Program-made: the position numbers and the translations under genes
Shown: positions 1 to 9,669 of the stretch, piece by piece
Layout: every line of letters starts with the position of its first letter
Position numbering within the stretch: position 1 is the stretch's first letter
The notes under the pieces: generated by a model
Told to the model about the DNA's origin: nothing
What the model saw: only the letters and a program-made list of their open reading frames with translations
Database searches by the model: none
Assembly (NCBI RefSeq): GCF_900108955.1
Contig: NZ_FNYA01000002.1
Span: 124,001 to 188,000, forward strand
Source: Flavobacterium terrigena
GTDB taxonomy: Bacteria > Bacteroidota > Bacteroidia > Flavobacteriales > Flavobacteriaceae
Direction: 5' to 3'
DNA length: 64,000 nt

Positions 1-638
1 TCTTGCGTTACATTTAATTTCTGGTAAATTTGCGGTAAGAAATCTTTCGCTCTAACGATTGGTCCAGCTACTAATTGTGGGAAAAACGAAACGAAAAACA
101 AATAATCAATAAAACGTTTTGTAGGTTCAATTTCTTTTCGATACACTTCAATAATATAACTGATTGACTGGAATGTATAAAACGAAATTCCAACAGGTAA
201 AATCACATCAAAAAATGACATTTTCCCGCCAGTTAAGTTGTTCGTAATATCAACTAAAAAGTTACTGTATTTGAAATACCCTAAAAATCCTAAATTCAGG
301 ATAACACTAAAAGTCAAATATAATTTCTTATTAACAACACTTGATGTTCGATGAACTAAACCAGCTAAATTATAATCGACAACGGCAGAACCTAAAAGTA
401 ATAAAAAGTAGATTCCGCTTGATTTGTAATAGAAAAACAACGAAAATAAGATCACATAAACCATTCGTAACGTGTCTGCTTTTCTTAGTAAAATATACCA
501 AAAGTAAAACACCAAAAACAAACCTAAAAATAAGCCCGTATTAAAAAGCAACGGTTCTTTTTCGTTATAAACGAACCATTTTTCAACTACTTCAGGAGTA
601 ACTTTTCCGATATTTTTATAAAACCATTCTTGTAACAC
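1..638 (-). CDS. MBOAT family O-acyltransferase (AlgI-like), partial, C-terminus beyond the window
   Basis: A leftward frame runs open from a GTG at 638 to the window edge, giving 212 residues of an integral membrane protein. It has several hydrophobic segments (about residues 31-52, 58-90, 108-130), the MBOAT-type stretch LPVGISFYTFQ at 147-157 and FFPQLVAGPIVR at 185-196, which are hallmarks of AlgI/DltB-like acyltransferases. The catalytic His lies in the missing C-terminal half. No ATG in this frame precedes the conserved region, and GTG sits 6 bases after the stop of the upstream SGNH gene, behind AAAGAAG. Family members move acyl groups across the inner membrane to exported glycans. The two SGNH genes just upstream are probable partners. 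Substrate unknown. Confidence 0.88.
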   Translation of the reverse strand, partial: MLQEWFYKNIGKVTPEVVEKWFVYNEKEPLLFNTGLFLGLFLVFYFWYILLRKADTLRMVYVILFSLFFYYKSSGIYFLLLLGSAVVDYNLAGLVHRTSSVVNKKLYLTFSVILNLGFLGYFKYSNFLVDITNNLTGGKMSFFDVILPVGISFYTFQSISYIIEVYRKEIEPTKRFIDYLFFVSFFPQLVAGPIVRAKDFLPQIYQKLNVTQ

Positions 639-644
639 GCTTCT

Positions 645-2078
645 TTATTTTTCAGATTTATAAAATTCGTAAGATTGAATAAAGGCATCGAAAAACAATT
701 CACCTTGTTTTTCATATCCTGCATTTGAATAATGGACTTTATCTCTAGCCATTAATCCCATTCTCGAATTGATATTTATGTTTTTATTTCCACCAAAAAC
801 GTCTAATAAATCCCAAACGGCATAGTTTTCAGTTGGTGCCATTTCAATGATTTTTTCAGCATATTTTTCGATGTAAATGTTTTTATGTTTTCTATGTAAA
901 ACAGATGGTGGCGAAGTTGTAACCAAAATTGAAGCTTCTGGACATTTTTGCTTAATTCCGTCAATCATTGTTTTTAAATTTCCGAAATAGGTTGCAATAT
1001 CTTGTTTATCGAAACTTTCGTTTGTTCCTAAAGAAATCACATATAAATCGGCTTCTAAAGCTGGTAATTGTTCGAAAAATAACGGGAATTTATTGTAATC
1101 GTTACTTTTCGCACCGTTAACACCAATAGCACTATAAGTTACTCCAGGTTTTTCATTTTCTAAAATCAAACCATTTAAAGCAAAATCAGAAGCATTTTCA
1201 TCTCCGATAATTGTTATTTTATCAATTGGTTTTGCTGAAGTGTAATTATTAGAAATTGGTGTGTTTTCTAAAGCAATTGGTTCGTAAACATATTTTACTG
1301 TAGAAACCGTTTTGTAAGTTGTAACCGATTTTCCACCAGGAATTTTTAAAATTTTTCCATCGCGAATATTGTCTGATTTCAATCCGTTAGCTGATTTCAA
1401 CTGTTTTAATGAAATGTTGTATTTATCTGCAATTCCACCTAAAACTTCACCTGGCTTTACTTTATGCGAACTTGTTGCAGGTGTTTTTACCGCAACTTTT
1501 TCTTGAGTGGTATAACTCTTTTTAGCAAATGCGACATTGAAAATATTTTCGTTTTTTGGAGAAATGACTTTCAATTTTGTAAAATCGAATTGTGCATCTT
1601 TCACCAACATGTCGATATGGAAACTTTTTTGTTTTGGTTCGAAAGAAATTCCGCTTAACCCAACAGGTTTTGAAGCATCAGCATATAAATTTCTTGTAGC
1701 AGAAAATCCGCCAGAACCTGTAAAACGTATTGGTGAACTATTATTTGTTCCTGCTAAACTATATGGAAAAGTGAATCCGAAACCCGCATTTCCGAATACT
1801 TGTTGCATTCTTCTACGGATTTTTGCCGTGTACAAATCGGCTTGAATATGCGAATCGCCAATATGAACAATTCGTACTTTTCTATCTTGATTTTCTTCTA
1901 ATAAATACAATTTTTCAAAAACATTAGCTAATGCTTTTTCATTAATAATTACGTTACCAAACGCTTCAAAATTTGCCGTATCAATAGCAACTGAAATACT
2001 ATCTTCTTCTACTTTTAGTGAATCAGTTTGTGAAAAACCAATTACAGAAAAAAGCAATATATATAAAAACTTATTCAT
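645..2078 (-). CDS. Exported SGNH/GDSL-type esterase or acetyltransferase with an inserted LysM domain
   Basis: 477 residues with an N-terminal signal peptide (cleavage near GFSQ-T). SGNH blocks are visible: GDSH at 74-77 (nucleophile Ser76), GTNE at 351-354, and DKVH at 446-449 supplying the Asp/His pair. Between the first and last blocks, residues 205-249 form a LysM module (HKVKPGEVLGGIADKYNIS and on), a peptidoglycan-binding fold. The start overlaps the stop of the preceding SGNH gene by 8 bases and the MBOAT gene follows at once, so the three are surely cotranscribed. By analogy with PatA/PatB or AlgI/AlgJ/AlgX pairs, it probably adds or removes O-acetyl groups on peptidoglycan or another envelope glycan; this is inference. 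Confidence 0.85.
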   Translation of the reverse strand: MNKFLYILLFSVIGFSQTDSLKVEEDSISVAIDTANFEAFGNVIINEKALANVFEKLYLLEENQDRKVRIVHIGDSHIQADLYTAKIRRRMQQVFGNAGFGFTFPYSLAGTNNSSPIRFTGSGGFSATRNLYADASKPVGLSGISFEPKQKSFHIDMLVKDAQFDFTKLKVISPKNENIFNVAFAKKSYTTQEKVAVKTPATSSHKVKPGEVLGGIADKYNISLKQLKSANGLKSDNIRDGKILKIPGGKSVTTYKTVSTVKYVYEPIALENTPISNNYTSAKPIDKITIIGDENASDFALNGLILENEKPGVTYSAIGVNGAKSNDYNKFPLFFEQLPALEADLYVISLGTNESFDKQDIATYFGNLKTMIDGIKQKCPEASILVTTSPPSVLHRKHKNIYIEKYAEKIIEMAPTENYAVWDLLDVFGGNKNININSRMGLMARDKVHYSNAGYEKQGELFFDAFIQSYEFYKSEK

Positions 2079-3528
2079 CTAAAGTATCGTTAATTACAGG
2101 AACAGTATCACTTACAACCGCTTTTGGTTTCGCTTTTTTCTTAGCCAAAGCTCGTAATCTTTTATATTCTTGATATCCTGTATCTATTTGTTTATAAATT
2201 AGTTGTGCGATTTCTTTCGCGCCTCTATGATTAAAATGCGTGTAATCTTTATTCGCTCTAGCAGGAACATTTTCTACCCATTTTACCATAGAGCCATCGC
2301 CACCCATTAGCGTATATAAATTTACCAAACCAGCTTCCGATTTCACTGCATAACGTTTTTGCGCCATTACTAAAGGTGAAACAGCCGAATCAGATTTCAT
2401 TTGCATGTCGTATTTTGTAGATTTATCAGCAGTTGTTATAATTAGAATCGCAGCACCAGGAAAACATTCTTTGGCGTGATTCACAACAGAAGCCATTTTT
2501 CTTTCGTACCAAGAATAATTTAACGAACCATAATTTAAAACGTTGGTTCCGAATTGTAGAATGATTAAATCGTAACCTAATTTTTGTTGGAATGCATTCA
2601 TTAAGTCAACATTCAATGAACCTAAAGGCAAACCAGAATTTCCACGAGATGAAAAATTATCTACATGAATTCCTTTTCCGTTATCAAAATTAAATCCGTA
2701 AAACGGAATAGAATCTGCATTAATGAAATTTACTTTTACATTTTTGACATCTCCAGCAACTTGCGTGCTATTTAATGTCGAATTTGGATTCAGTTTTTTA
2801 TAAACCGTATCTTTCCCGAAGATTTGACGTAAACTTCCTTTTTTGTTTTTGGAACTTCCGTAAAATAAGGTCGGATTATTTAAAGTTGTTGAAAAACGAT
2901 TTCTTCCTGCTTTATATTTTACCCATGTTGGATTGGTTGTATCACGTGCAAAAAACACCGAACCATTTACACCAAAAGAACGCAATGGACTTTTTGTTTT
3001 TAAATACGATTGGGCTTTCCAGTTTGGAGAAAATTCGTGAACAATTGAACCTCGTGAACCAGCAGATTCCGATGTGATATTTACAAAACCAACACCTTCT
3101 CCACCGAAAATACTTTGAAATTGTGTACGAACATCCTGAACAATCATATCGCCATCTGTCATAGAATCTCCAAAATAGGCAATACGAGCTTTTCCTTTTT
3201 TATTGGTTTCTAATTGGTATAATTTTTCGTAAAACGGAATCAAATATTGATAGCCCTTGTATTGTTCGAATTTTTCGCTAGAAAATTTAATTCCAAGAGG
3301 ATTCGAAACAAATGAAATGGTTTTGTTTGTTAACGTATCTTCTTCTGAAAGATTTCCTCCTTCGGCAACAGCTTCTAACATTAAACTATCTACCACCACA
3401 TTTTTACTGTTTGCAGTCGCATCTGGAAATAGTTTTTTTGGTAAAAACGATTTAAATCCAATAAAAGAGACAATTGCAATTAATACAATTAGCCACGATT
3501 GAAAGAAATATGATTTGTTTTGGTTCAC
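2071..3528 (-). CDS. Membrane-anchored SGNH/GDSL-type hydrolase or acetyltransferase
   Basis: 485 residues. A single N-terminal hydrophobic segment (about 11-27) looks like a signal anchor placing the rest in the periplasm. Block I is GDSMTDGD at 120-127, a GTN block lies near residue 330 (LQFGTNVLNYG), and the catalytic Asp/His are in DYTHFNHRG with D428 and H431. The C-terminus is Lys/Ala rich. First gene of the SGNH-SGNH-MBOAT operon. It shares its fold, but little obvious sequence, with the LysM-bearing neighbour, so the two may act on different steps or faces of the same O-acylation path. ATG start 5' of the hydrophobic segment. Confidence 0.85.
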   Translation of the reverse strand: MNQNKSYFFQSWLIVLIAIVSFIGFKSFLPKKLFPDATANSKNVVVDSLMLEAVAEGGNLSEEDTLTNKTISFVSNPLGIKFSSEKFEQYKGYQYLIPFYEKLYQLETNKKGKARIAYFGDSMTDGDMIVQDVRTQFQSIFGGEGVGFVNITSESAGSRGSIVHEFSPNWKAQSYLKTKSPLRSFGVNGSVFFARDTTNPTWVKYKAGRNRFSTTLNNPTLFYGSSKNKKGSLRQIFGKDTVYKKLNPNSTLNSTQVAGDVKNVKVNFINADSIPFYGFNFDNGKGIHVDNFSSRGNSGLPLGSLNVDLMNAFQQKLGYDLIILQFGTNVLNYGSLNYSWYERKMASVVNHAKECFPGAAILIITTADKSTKYDMQMKSDSAVSPLVMAQKRYAVKSEAGLVNLYTLMGGDGSMVKWVENVPARANKDYTHFNHRGAKEIAQLIYKQIDTGYQEYKRLRALAKKKAKPKAVVSDTVPVINDTLDE

Positions 3529-3629
3529 GTTTATTATTTTATAATTTCAAAATTCGTTAATCAAAATTCATTGTTCAACATTTTTAAACTTGGAACACTC
3601 AACTTGGAATTTTGAATGTTGAAATATGA
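3529..3629. other. Spacer with short oligomer repeats
   Basis: AT-rich spacer between argS and the SGNH operon. It holds near-repeats of AAAATTC(G/A)TT and of CAACTTGGAA/AACTTGGAACA. The same AACGAATTTTGAA motif recurs on the other strand logic at 52521-52545. No ORF or clear terminator seen. Confidence 0.4.
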
Positions 3630-5408
3630 TTACATTCTCTCAGGAACGCTAATTCCTAATAATCCGAAAGCGTTTTTAATTACGTTGCTTACCGAATTTG
3701 ACAATTGCACTCTGAATATTTTTTTATCTAAATTGTCTTCACCTAAAATGGATACATTTTGATAGAATGAATTGAATTCTTTTACTAAATCGTAAGTGTA
3801 ATTCGCCACTAAAGCTGGACTATGATTTTCCGCCGCACTTTGAATTACTTCAGGGAATAATTGTACTTGTTTGATTAATTCTTTTTCTTTTTCGTGTAAT
3901 TCAGTAAGTGCTGTTTCATTACTATATTCGAAAGTTGCTTTTCTTAAAATCGATTGAATACGAGCGTAAGTATATTGAATGAATGGCCCAGTATTTCCAT
4001 TAAAATCTACAGATTCTTCAGGATTGAACATCATTTGTTTCTTCGGATCCACCTTTAACATGTAATATTTTAAAGCTCCTAAACCGATTGTGTTGTATAA
4101 ACTTGCTTTTTCTTCATCAGAATAACCGTCTAATTTTCCTAAATCTTCAGAAATTTGTTGCGCAGTCGCTGTCATTTCTGCCATTAAATCATCCGCATCT
4201 ACGACTGTTCCTTCACGAGATTTCATTTTTCCAGTTGGTAATTCTACCATTCCGTATGATAAATGGAATAAATGTTTGGCCCAATCGTAACCTAATTTTT
4301 TCAGAATTAAGAATAAAACTTTAAAATGGTAATCTTGTTCGTTTCCAACTGTATAAACCATTCCACCAATATCAGAAAAATCTCTAACACGTTGAATGGC
4401 CGTTCCGATATCTTGCGTCATATATACCGAAGTTCCATCTGAACGCAAAACGATTTTTTCATCTAAACCATCAGCAGTTAAATCAATCCAAACCGAACCG
4501 TCTTCTTTTCTAAAGAAAACACCACGGCTTAAACCATCTTCCACAACATCTTTTCCTAATAAATACGTATTGCTTTCGTAGTAATAACTATCAAAATCAA
4601 CACCTAAATTATTGTAAGTCACAGAAAACCCGTCATATACCCATTGGTTCATCGTTTTCCAAAGTTCAATTACTTCTGGTTTTCCATTTTCCCAATCTAA
4701 AAGCATTTGTTGTGCTTCTAAAATAAGTGGTGCTTGTTTTTTGGCTTCTTCTTCTGTTTTTCCTTGCGCCATTAAAGCAGCAATTTCAACTTTATATGCT
4801 TTATCAAATTCTACATAAAAATTACCAACCAATTTATCACCTTTTAAACCTGTTGAAGCTGGAGTTTGTCCGTTTCCGAATTTCTGCCAAGCCAACATTG
4901 ATTTACAAATATGAATTCCTCTGTCGTTGATAATTTGCGTTTTGTATACTTTTTTTCCCGAAGCTTTGATGATTTCGGCAACCGAATAACCCAATAAGTT
5001 ATTTCTAACGTGTCCTAAATGCAACGGTTTATTTGTGTTTGGCGAAGAATATTCCACCATGACTGCCTTTTCACCTTCTGTTGGAGCAACAAAACCGAAT
5101 TTTTCTATATTTTTTATGCTATTGAAATATTCTAAATAATATTTATCTGAAATTACAAGATTTAAAAACCCTGCAACCACGTTAAATTTAGATACCTCAG
5201 CCACATTTTCTACTAAATATTCACCGATTTTTGTTCCTATTTCTACAGGATTTCCTTTAATCTGTTTTACTAATGGAAAAACCACCATAGTGATATCACC
5301 TTCAAAATCTTTTTTTGTCGATTGAAATTCAACTCGTTCAATTGAAATTTGAAACAGTTGTTCAACGGCATTTTGTATGGGTGCGTGCAGCATTTCTTGT
5401 AAAGACAT
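3630..5408 (-). CDS. argS: Arginyl-tRNA synthetase
   Basis: Charges tRNA-Arg with arginine in the cytoplasm; class I synthetase. The protein starts MSLQEMLHAPIQNAV, giving 592 residues, the usual length for the family. A longer open frame exists to 5498, but its 30 extra residues look like upstream non-coding sequence, so ATG at 5408 is chosen. The HIGH signature is HLGH at residues 130-133, after SSPNTNKP. The KMSKS-equivalent reads GKMKSREGTVV, the usual relaxed form in ArgRS. An N-terminal ArgRS domain and a C-terminal DALR anticodon-binding domain ending LLGISVPERM are present. Monocistronic, divergent from the receptor gene at 5612. Confidence 0.96.
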   Translation of the reverse strand: MSLQEMLHAPIQNAVEQLFQISIERVEFQSTKKDFEGDITMVVFPLVKQIKGNPVEIGTKIGEYLVENVAEVSKFNVVAGFLNLVISDKYYLEYFNSIKNIEKFGFVAPTEGEKAVMVEYSSPNTNKPLHLGHVRNNLLGYSVAEIIKASGKKVYKTQIINDRGIHICKSMLAWQKFGNGQTPASTGLKGDKLVGNFYVEFDKAYKVEIAALMAQGKTEEEAKKQAPLILEAQQMLLDWENGKPEVIELWKTMNQWVYDGFSVTYNNLGVDFDSYYYESNTYLLGKDVVEDGLSRGVFFRKEDGSVWIDLTADGLDEKIVLRSDGTSVYMTQDIGTAIQRVRDFSDIGGMVYTVGNEQDYHFKVLFLILKKLGYDWAKHLFHLSYGMVELPTGKMKSREGTVVDADDLMAEMTATAQQISEDLGKLDGYSDEEKASLYNTIGLGALKYYMLKVDPKKQMMFNPEESVDFNGNTGPFIQYTYARIQSILRKATFEYSNETALTELHEKEKELIKQVQLFPEVIQSAAENHSPALVANYTYDLVKEFNSFYQNVSILGEDNLDKKIFRVQLSNSVSNVIKNAFGLLGISVPERM

Positions 5409-5611
5409 AATCGTATTTTTAATAGCGTGCAAAGATAGAATTTTTAACGAATTGAAAAGTCGATTTGTAACAAAAATGTACAAATTTTGTCTAACCATAA
5501 AAATGCGAATATTATTATGAAATTATTAACAAAGAATAAACAATAGTTAAATAGTTTTGCACCGCTTTTAAAAATCATCAATCATCATTAATAATCAAAA
5601 AAAAAAATCTA

Positions 5612-8008
5612 ATGAAATTAAGTAAAATTTTTAGCATTTTATTGCTATTTGTCGCCACAACAATGTTGGCACAAGAAACAAAACCTGGAGTAGTTTCAGG
5701 GAAAATTATTGATAAAGCAACAAATGAACCTGTTGGTTTTTCAACGGTAAGTGTTTTAGACGGAAACAAACCAGTTGCTGGAGTTTCAACTAAAGAAGAT
5801 GGAAGTTTTGAAATTAAAAACTTAGAATTAAAAAACTTAACTTTAAAAGTAAATTTCATTGGATATGTTGATGCTTCAAGAACTATCAATTTATCTGAAG
5901 AAAATAAAGAAATAAATTTAGGAAATATTACTTTAGAAACCGATTCAAAGATGATTGAAACTGTTTCTATTGTTAAAGAACGTTCTACAATTGAACAAAA
6001 AGCAGACAGAAAAGTAATTACAGTTGGAAAAGACTTAATTGCTTCTGGAACAACAGCTTCTGAAATTTTCAATAACATTCCAACAGTAAGTATTGATCCA
6101 CAAACTAAAGAATTAAGCTTACGTGGAAATAGTAATGTTAGGGTTTTAATTGATGGAAAACCTACAAATATTGATGCTGGTCAATTATTACAACAAATTC
6201 CTTCAGCTTCAATTAAGCAAGTTGAATTAATTACAAATCCTTCTTCAAAATACAATCCAGAAGGAAATAGTGGAATTATCAATATCATTTTGAATAAAAA
6301 CACGCAAACAGGTTTTAACGGAAGCATTACTTCAGGTGTAACTTTTGGTGTAACTCCAAAAACAAATCAATCCTTAAACTTAAATTATAAAGTTGGTAAA
6401 GTAAATTTCTATACTACTTATGGCTTCAATCATGGAAAAAATAGCAATTTTGGATTTGTTCATAGTGAAAGAGTAGGTTATGAAAACGATCAAGATTTTA
6501 CTTTTTCAAATGTAAACACCTCACATTTAGTGAAATTAGGTGCTGATTATTATATCAATGACAACAATACTTTGTCTTTTTTCACCAATTTAAATTTCTT
6601 TGATGGAAAAGGAAAATCGAGAACGTCTTCTGATTATTTAAGTATGCCGGACGCTATTCAGGAAAACTGGAACAATAGCGGAAATACGACTAAAACGTAT
6701 GATTTAGCATTTAAACATAATTTTGAGAAAAAAGGTGAAACTATTGATTTCCAAGTAAATCATTCTATTACAGATAGTGAAGATTTATCTCATTTTGTAA
6801 ACAATGGAAATTACAGTTTGAATGATATTAATGGAAAATCAAGTTATTCTCAATTTAATATTGATTATGTAAATCCACTTTCAGAAAAAGCAAAATTAGA
6901 AATTGGTTACGAAAGTAGAATTCAAGCTGGGCAAAACAAATTTTACGACATTCAAACGACTGAAAACACAACAAATAGTTTTGATTACAACAGAAACATT
7001 CACGCTATTTATACCAATTACAGCAAAACTTTTGGGAAATTTAGTGCTCAAGTTGGAGCAAGAGCCGAATTATATAACTTATATGCGCATCCTTTAAAAG
7101 ACTCAACTGATCCTGCAGAAAACTCAAATATTGTAATTGAAGATGAAATTTTCACTGTTTATCCTTCTACTTATTTGTCTTATAAAATGGATGACAACAA
7201 CACTTTCAACGTAAACTATACAAGACGTGTTGACAGACCAAGTAACGGACAAATTAATCCAATTAGAGAATGGAGAACTGTAAACATGGAATCTAGAGGA
7301 AATCCAGCTTTAGAACCACAATTCACCAACTCATTTGAGTTAAATTACACAAGAACTATGAAAATTGGTTCAATAACTTCTGCAGTATTTTACAGATTAA
7401 TTAATGCAGAAATTACAAGAGTTATTTTTACAGATCCTAACGATACTAACTTTAACATTATGTCTTTTGCTAATTTCAAAGACAACAATCAATTAGGTGC
7501 AGAAGTTAATGCGAATTTAAAATTAACAAAATGGTGGTCAACAAATACTAGTGCTGATGTTTATTTCAAAACAGTAAGAGGAACAGTTTCAAACCTAGAC
7601 ACCGGAGTTATGGAAAATGGAGAAGTTGACGTTGCTACTTTCAATGCTAGAATGAACAATACTTTTACAGCTAGTAAAAACTTGAAATTCAATTTATTTG
7701 GAATGTACAGAGGAAGAGATTTGGGACTTCAATTTGAAAGAAAAGCGATGTACAAAATGGATTTAGGTGCAAATTACTCTATTTTAAAAGGAAAAGGAAC
7801 ACTTTCTGCTCGTTTAAATGATGTTTTCAATACAATGCATTTTGGATTTGACGGAAGTATTCCTTACAAAAGTTATGGAGAATTCCACTGGGAAAGTAGA
7901 ACGTTCTACTTAGGATTAAACTACAACTTTGGTGGTGGTAAAAACCGTGAATTACAAAGAAAACAAAGAGATAAACAAGAAACTCAAAATAGTGGTGGAA
8001 TGTTTTAA
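5612..8008 (+). CDS. Outer-membrane beta-barrel receptor, TonB-dependent-receptor type with carboxypeptidase-regulatory-like N-domain
   Basis: 798 residues. Signal peptide ends MLA-Q at about residue 20. Residues 27-110 form a CarboxypepD_reg-like beta-sandwich (GVVSGKIIDKATNEPVGFSTVSV), residues 120-235 a plug-like domain, and the rest a beta-barrel of the OMP_b-brl_3 type common in Flavobacteriia, ending in a polar Gln/Arg-rich tail. No SusD-type partner is adjacent, so it is not a classical polysaccharide-utilisation locus. The ligand cannot be told. A TAGTTTTG -7-like element lies at 5553-5560. A bidirectional terminator follows. Confidence 0.85.
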   Translation: MKLSKIFSILLLFVATTMLAQETKPGVVSGKIIDKATNEPVGFSTVSVLDGNKPVAGVSTKEDGSFEIKNLELKNLTLKVNFIGYVDASRTINLSEENKEINLGNITLETDSKMIETVSIVKERSTIEQKADRKVITVGKDLIASGTTASEIFNNIPTVSIDPQTKELSLRGNSNVRVLIDGKPTNIDAGQLLQQIPSASIKQVELITNPSSKYNPEGNSGIINIILNKNTQTGFNGSITSGVTFGVTPKTNQSLNLNYKVGKVNFYTTYGFNHGKNSNFGFVHSERVGYENDQDFTFSNVNTSHLVKLGADYYINDNNTLSFFTNLNFFDGKGKSRTSSDYLSMPDAIQENWNNSGNTTKTYDLAFKHNFEKKGETIDFQVNHSITDSEDLSHFVNNGNYSLNDINGKSSYSQFNIDYVNPLSEKAKLEIGYESRIQAGQNKFYDIQTTENTTNSFDYNRNIHAIYTNYSKTFGKFSAQVGARAELYNLYAHPLKDSTDPAENSNIVIEDEIFTVYPSTYLSYKMDDNNTFNVNYTRRVDRPSNGQINPIREWRTVNMESRGNPALEPQFTNSFELNYTRTMKIGSITSAVFYRLINAEITRVIFTDPNDTNFNIMSFANFKDNNQLGAEVNANLKLTKWWSTNTSADVYFKTVRGTVSNLDTGVMENGEVDVATFNARMNNTFTASKNLKFNLFGMYRGRDLGLQFERKAMYKMDLGANYSILKGKGTLSARLNDVFNTMHFGFDGSIPYKSYGEFHWESRTFYLGLNYNFGGGKNRELQRKQRDKQETQNSGGMF

Positions 8009-8030
8009 TCAAACATCAAATAATAAAAGC

Positions 8031-8063
8031 AAAAAAGCGTTCAGAAATTCTGAACGCTTTTTT
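8031..8063. terminator. Bidirectional intrinsic terminator
   Basis: GCGTTCAGA (8037-8045) pairs with TCTGAACGC (8049-8057) across a 3-base loop. An A-run precedes and a T-run follows, so it serves both the receptor gene and the convergent DinB-like gene. Confidence 0.9.
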
Positions 8064-8509
8064 TATTGTCTTTTATAAAAAATATAGTCGGTTGTAATTG
8101 AATTTAATCCTAAGTTTTTCAATTCTGTATTAATTTGTGCTCTGTGATAATTAGAATGATTAAGAATATGATATAAAATATCTTGTCGAGTATTACAAAA
8201 TGGCTCGTTTATCATCGTAACATAATCGATGCTTTCATCTAAATCAAAATTTTCAATTGCTTTTAATGAATTATCATTGTTTTCAATATCTATGCTTATC
8301 ATTTTTTCATAATCATAAATATCCCAAACTTTATGCACAATTTGCGTATTCAACATTCTTGAATTCCAAATATGATGTGCATTTAAGGTATGCGAAATCA
8401 AAGTTAAAATCCTATCATTTAATTTTTCTTTGTTTTCAAGAAGATTTTGAATTATTTTTTGATTAATATTCAAATTATATTTGAATTTATCTTTGTAAAA
8501 ATCTTTCAT
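8063..8509 (-). CDS. DinB-like family protein (putative metal-binding four-helix bundle)
   Basis: 148 residues, predicted all-helical. The three-His pattern of the DinB/YfiT-like metalloenzyme fold is seen: HTLNAHHIW near residue 42, and HILNHSNYHRAQ near residues 115-127. Family members include thiol S-transferases and proteins of unknown role; a specific reaction cannot be given. The ATG directly abuts the fabH stop (TAA|ATG), so translation is probably coupled to fabH. Confidence 0.8.
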   Translation of the reverse strand: MKDFYKDKFKYNLNINQKIIQNLLENKEKLNDRILTLISHTLNAHHIWNSRMLNTQIVHKVWDIYDYEKMISIDIENNDNSLKAIENFDLDESIDYVTMINEPFCNTRQDILYHILNHSNYHRAQINTELKNLGLNSITTDYIFYKRQ

Positions 8510-9517
8510 TTACCAACGAATTATCACACTTCCCCAAGTAAAACCAGAACCAAAAGCTGCTAAAACAACTAAATCGCCACTTTTAATTTTTCCTTTTTCC
8601 CAAGCTTCCGTTAAAGCAATTGGAATAGATGCTGCTGTTGTATTTCCGTAATTCATAATGTTGTTATACACTTGATCATCTGACAATTTGAATTTCTGTT
8701 GAATAAACTGTGAAATTCTCAAATTCGCTTGATGCGGTACTAACATATTAATATCAGAAACTTGTAAATTATTCGCTTGCAAGCCTTCGTTAATTACTTC
8801 GCTAAAACGAACTACTGCATTTTTAAACACAAATTGTCCGTTCATATATGGATAATAACTTTCGTCATTTGGATCGTTATCAGCAATAATATCTGTTACC
8901 CAACGTTTTCCCATTCCTGGTGCTTTAAGTACTAATTCTTCTGCGTGTTGTCCTTCCGAATGCAAATGTGTAGATAAAATTCCTTTCGTTACATCTTCTT
9001 CTCTTGACAAAACCGCCGCTCCTGCTCCATCTCCAAAAATCACAGATACACCACGACCTCTATCTGTCATATCTAAACCTGTAGAATGCACTTCAGAACC
9101 AATAACTAAAATATTTTTATACATTCCCGTTTTAATATATTGATCGGCAATTGAAATTGCATAAACAAATCCGGAACATTGATTTCTAACATCTAATGCT
9201 CCAACCGTTTTTAAGCCTAAATCGCGTTGTACTAAAACTCCAGGTCCTGGAAAATAATAATCTGGTGAAAGTGTGGCAAAAATTACAAAATCGATATCTT
9301 CTTTAGCCACATTCGCACGTTGAATCGCAATTTCTGCAGCTTTTACACCCATTGAAGTGGTTGTGTCTTCTCCTCTAATTACGTGACGTCTTTCTTTTAT
9401 TCCTGTTCTTTCTTGAATCCACTCGTCATTAGTATCCATTAATTTCGATAAATCATCGTTGGTTACAATATTTTCTGGCACATAATAGCCTAAACCTGAT
9501 ATTTTTGAATGATACAT
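8510..9517 (-). CDS. fabH: 3-oxoacyl-ACP synthase III (KAS III)
   Basis: Starts fatty acid synthesis by condensing an acyl-CoA primer with malonyl-ACP. 335 residues, standard length. The catalytic triad is visible: Cys114 in RNQCSGFVYA, His262 in VPHQANLRI, Asn292 in NYGNTTAAS. The N-terminus SKISGLGYYVPENIVTN is typical. In Bacteroidota it would favour branched short-chain primers (family knowledge, not shown here). A TAAATTTG -7-like element on the minus strand lies at 9543-9536, just before the ATG. It forms a two-gene transcript with the DinB-like gene. Confidence 0.95.
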   Translation of the reverse strand: MYHSKISGLGYYVPENIVTNDDLSKLMDTNDEWIQERTGIKERRHVIRGEDTTTSMGVKAAEIAIQRANVAKEDIDFVIFATLSPDYYFPGPGVLVQRDLGLKTVGALDVRNQCSGFVYAISIADQYIKTGMYKNILVIGSEVHSTGLDMTDRGRGVSVIFGDGAGAAVLSREEDVTKGILSTHLHSEGQHAEELVLKAPGMGKRWVTDIIADNDPNDESYYPYMNGQFVFKNAVVRFSEVINEGLQANNLQVSDINMLVPHQANLRISQFIQQKFKLSDDQVYNNIMNYGNTTAASIPIALTEAWEKGKIKSGDLVVLAAFGSGFTWGSVIIRW

Positions 9518-9611
9518 AAGTTATAATTTAAAGAACAAATTTAAGAAATTTATCATTAAAACGAGTTTAAGCACTCGATAATTACAAATATGTTAAAATA
9601 ACGTGAAAAAA

Positions 9612-9642
9612 TTTGACTACTTTACATTAAAGCTTATTTTAG
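9612..9642 (+). promoter_or_regulatory. Bacteroidota-type promoter of the S9 peptidase gene
   Basis: TTTG at 9612-9615 lies 19 bases before TATTTTAG at 9635-9642, fitting the -33 TTTG / -7 TAnnTTTG consensus with one mismatch. The gene starts 28 bases downstream. Confidence 0.6.
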
Positions 9643-9669
9643 TAGCTTAGAAAACTAACATTAAAATAA

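Noticed and set aside
1537..1845. Plus-strand open frame of 102 codons
   Set aside because: Antisense shadow of the SGNH-LysM gene, without a signal or family resemblance.
5409..5498. 30-residue N-terminal extension of ArgRS
   Set aside because: The sequence does not look like ArgRS and the ATG at 5408 gives the standard N-terminus.
5612..8008. Polysaccharide-utilisation (SusC/SusD) locus
   Set aside because: No SusD-like or glycoside hydrolase gene is adjacent and the barrel is of the OMP_b-brl_3 type.
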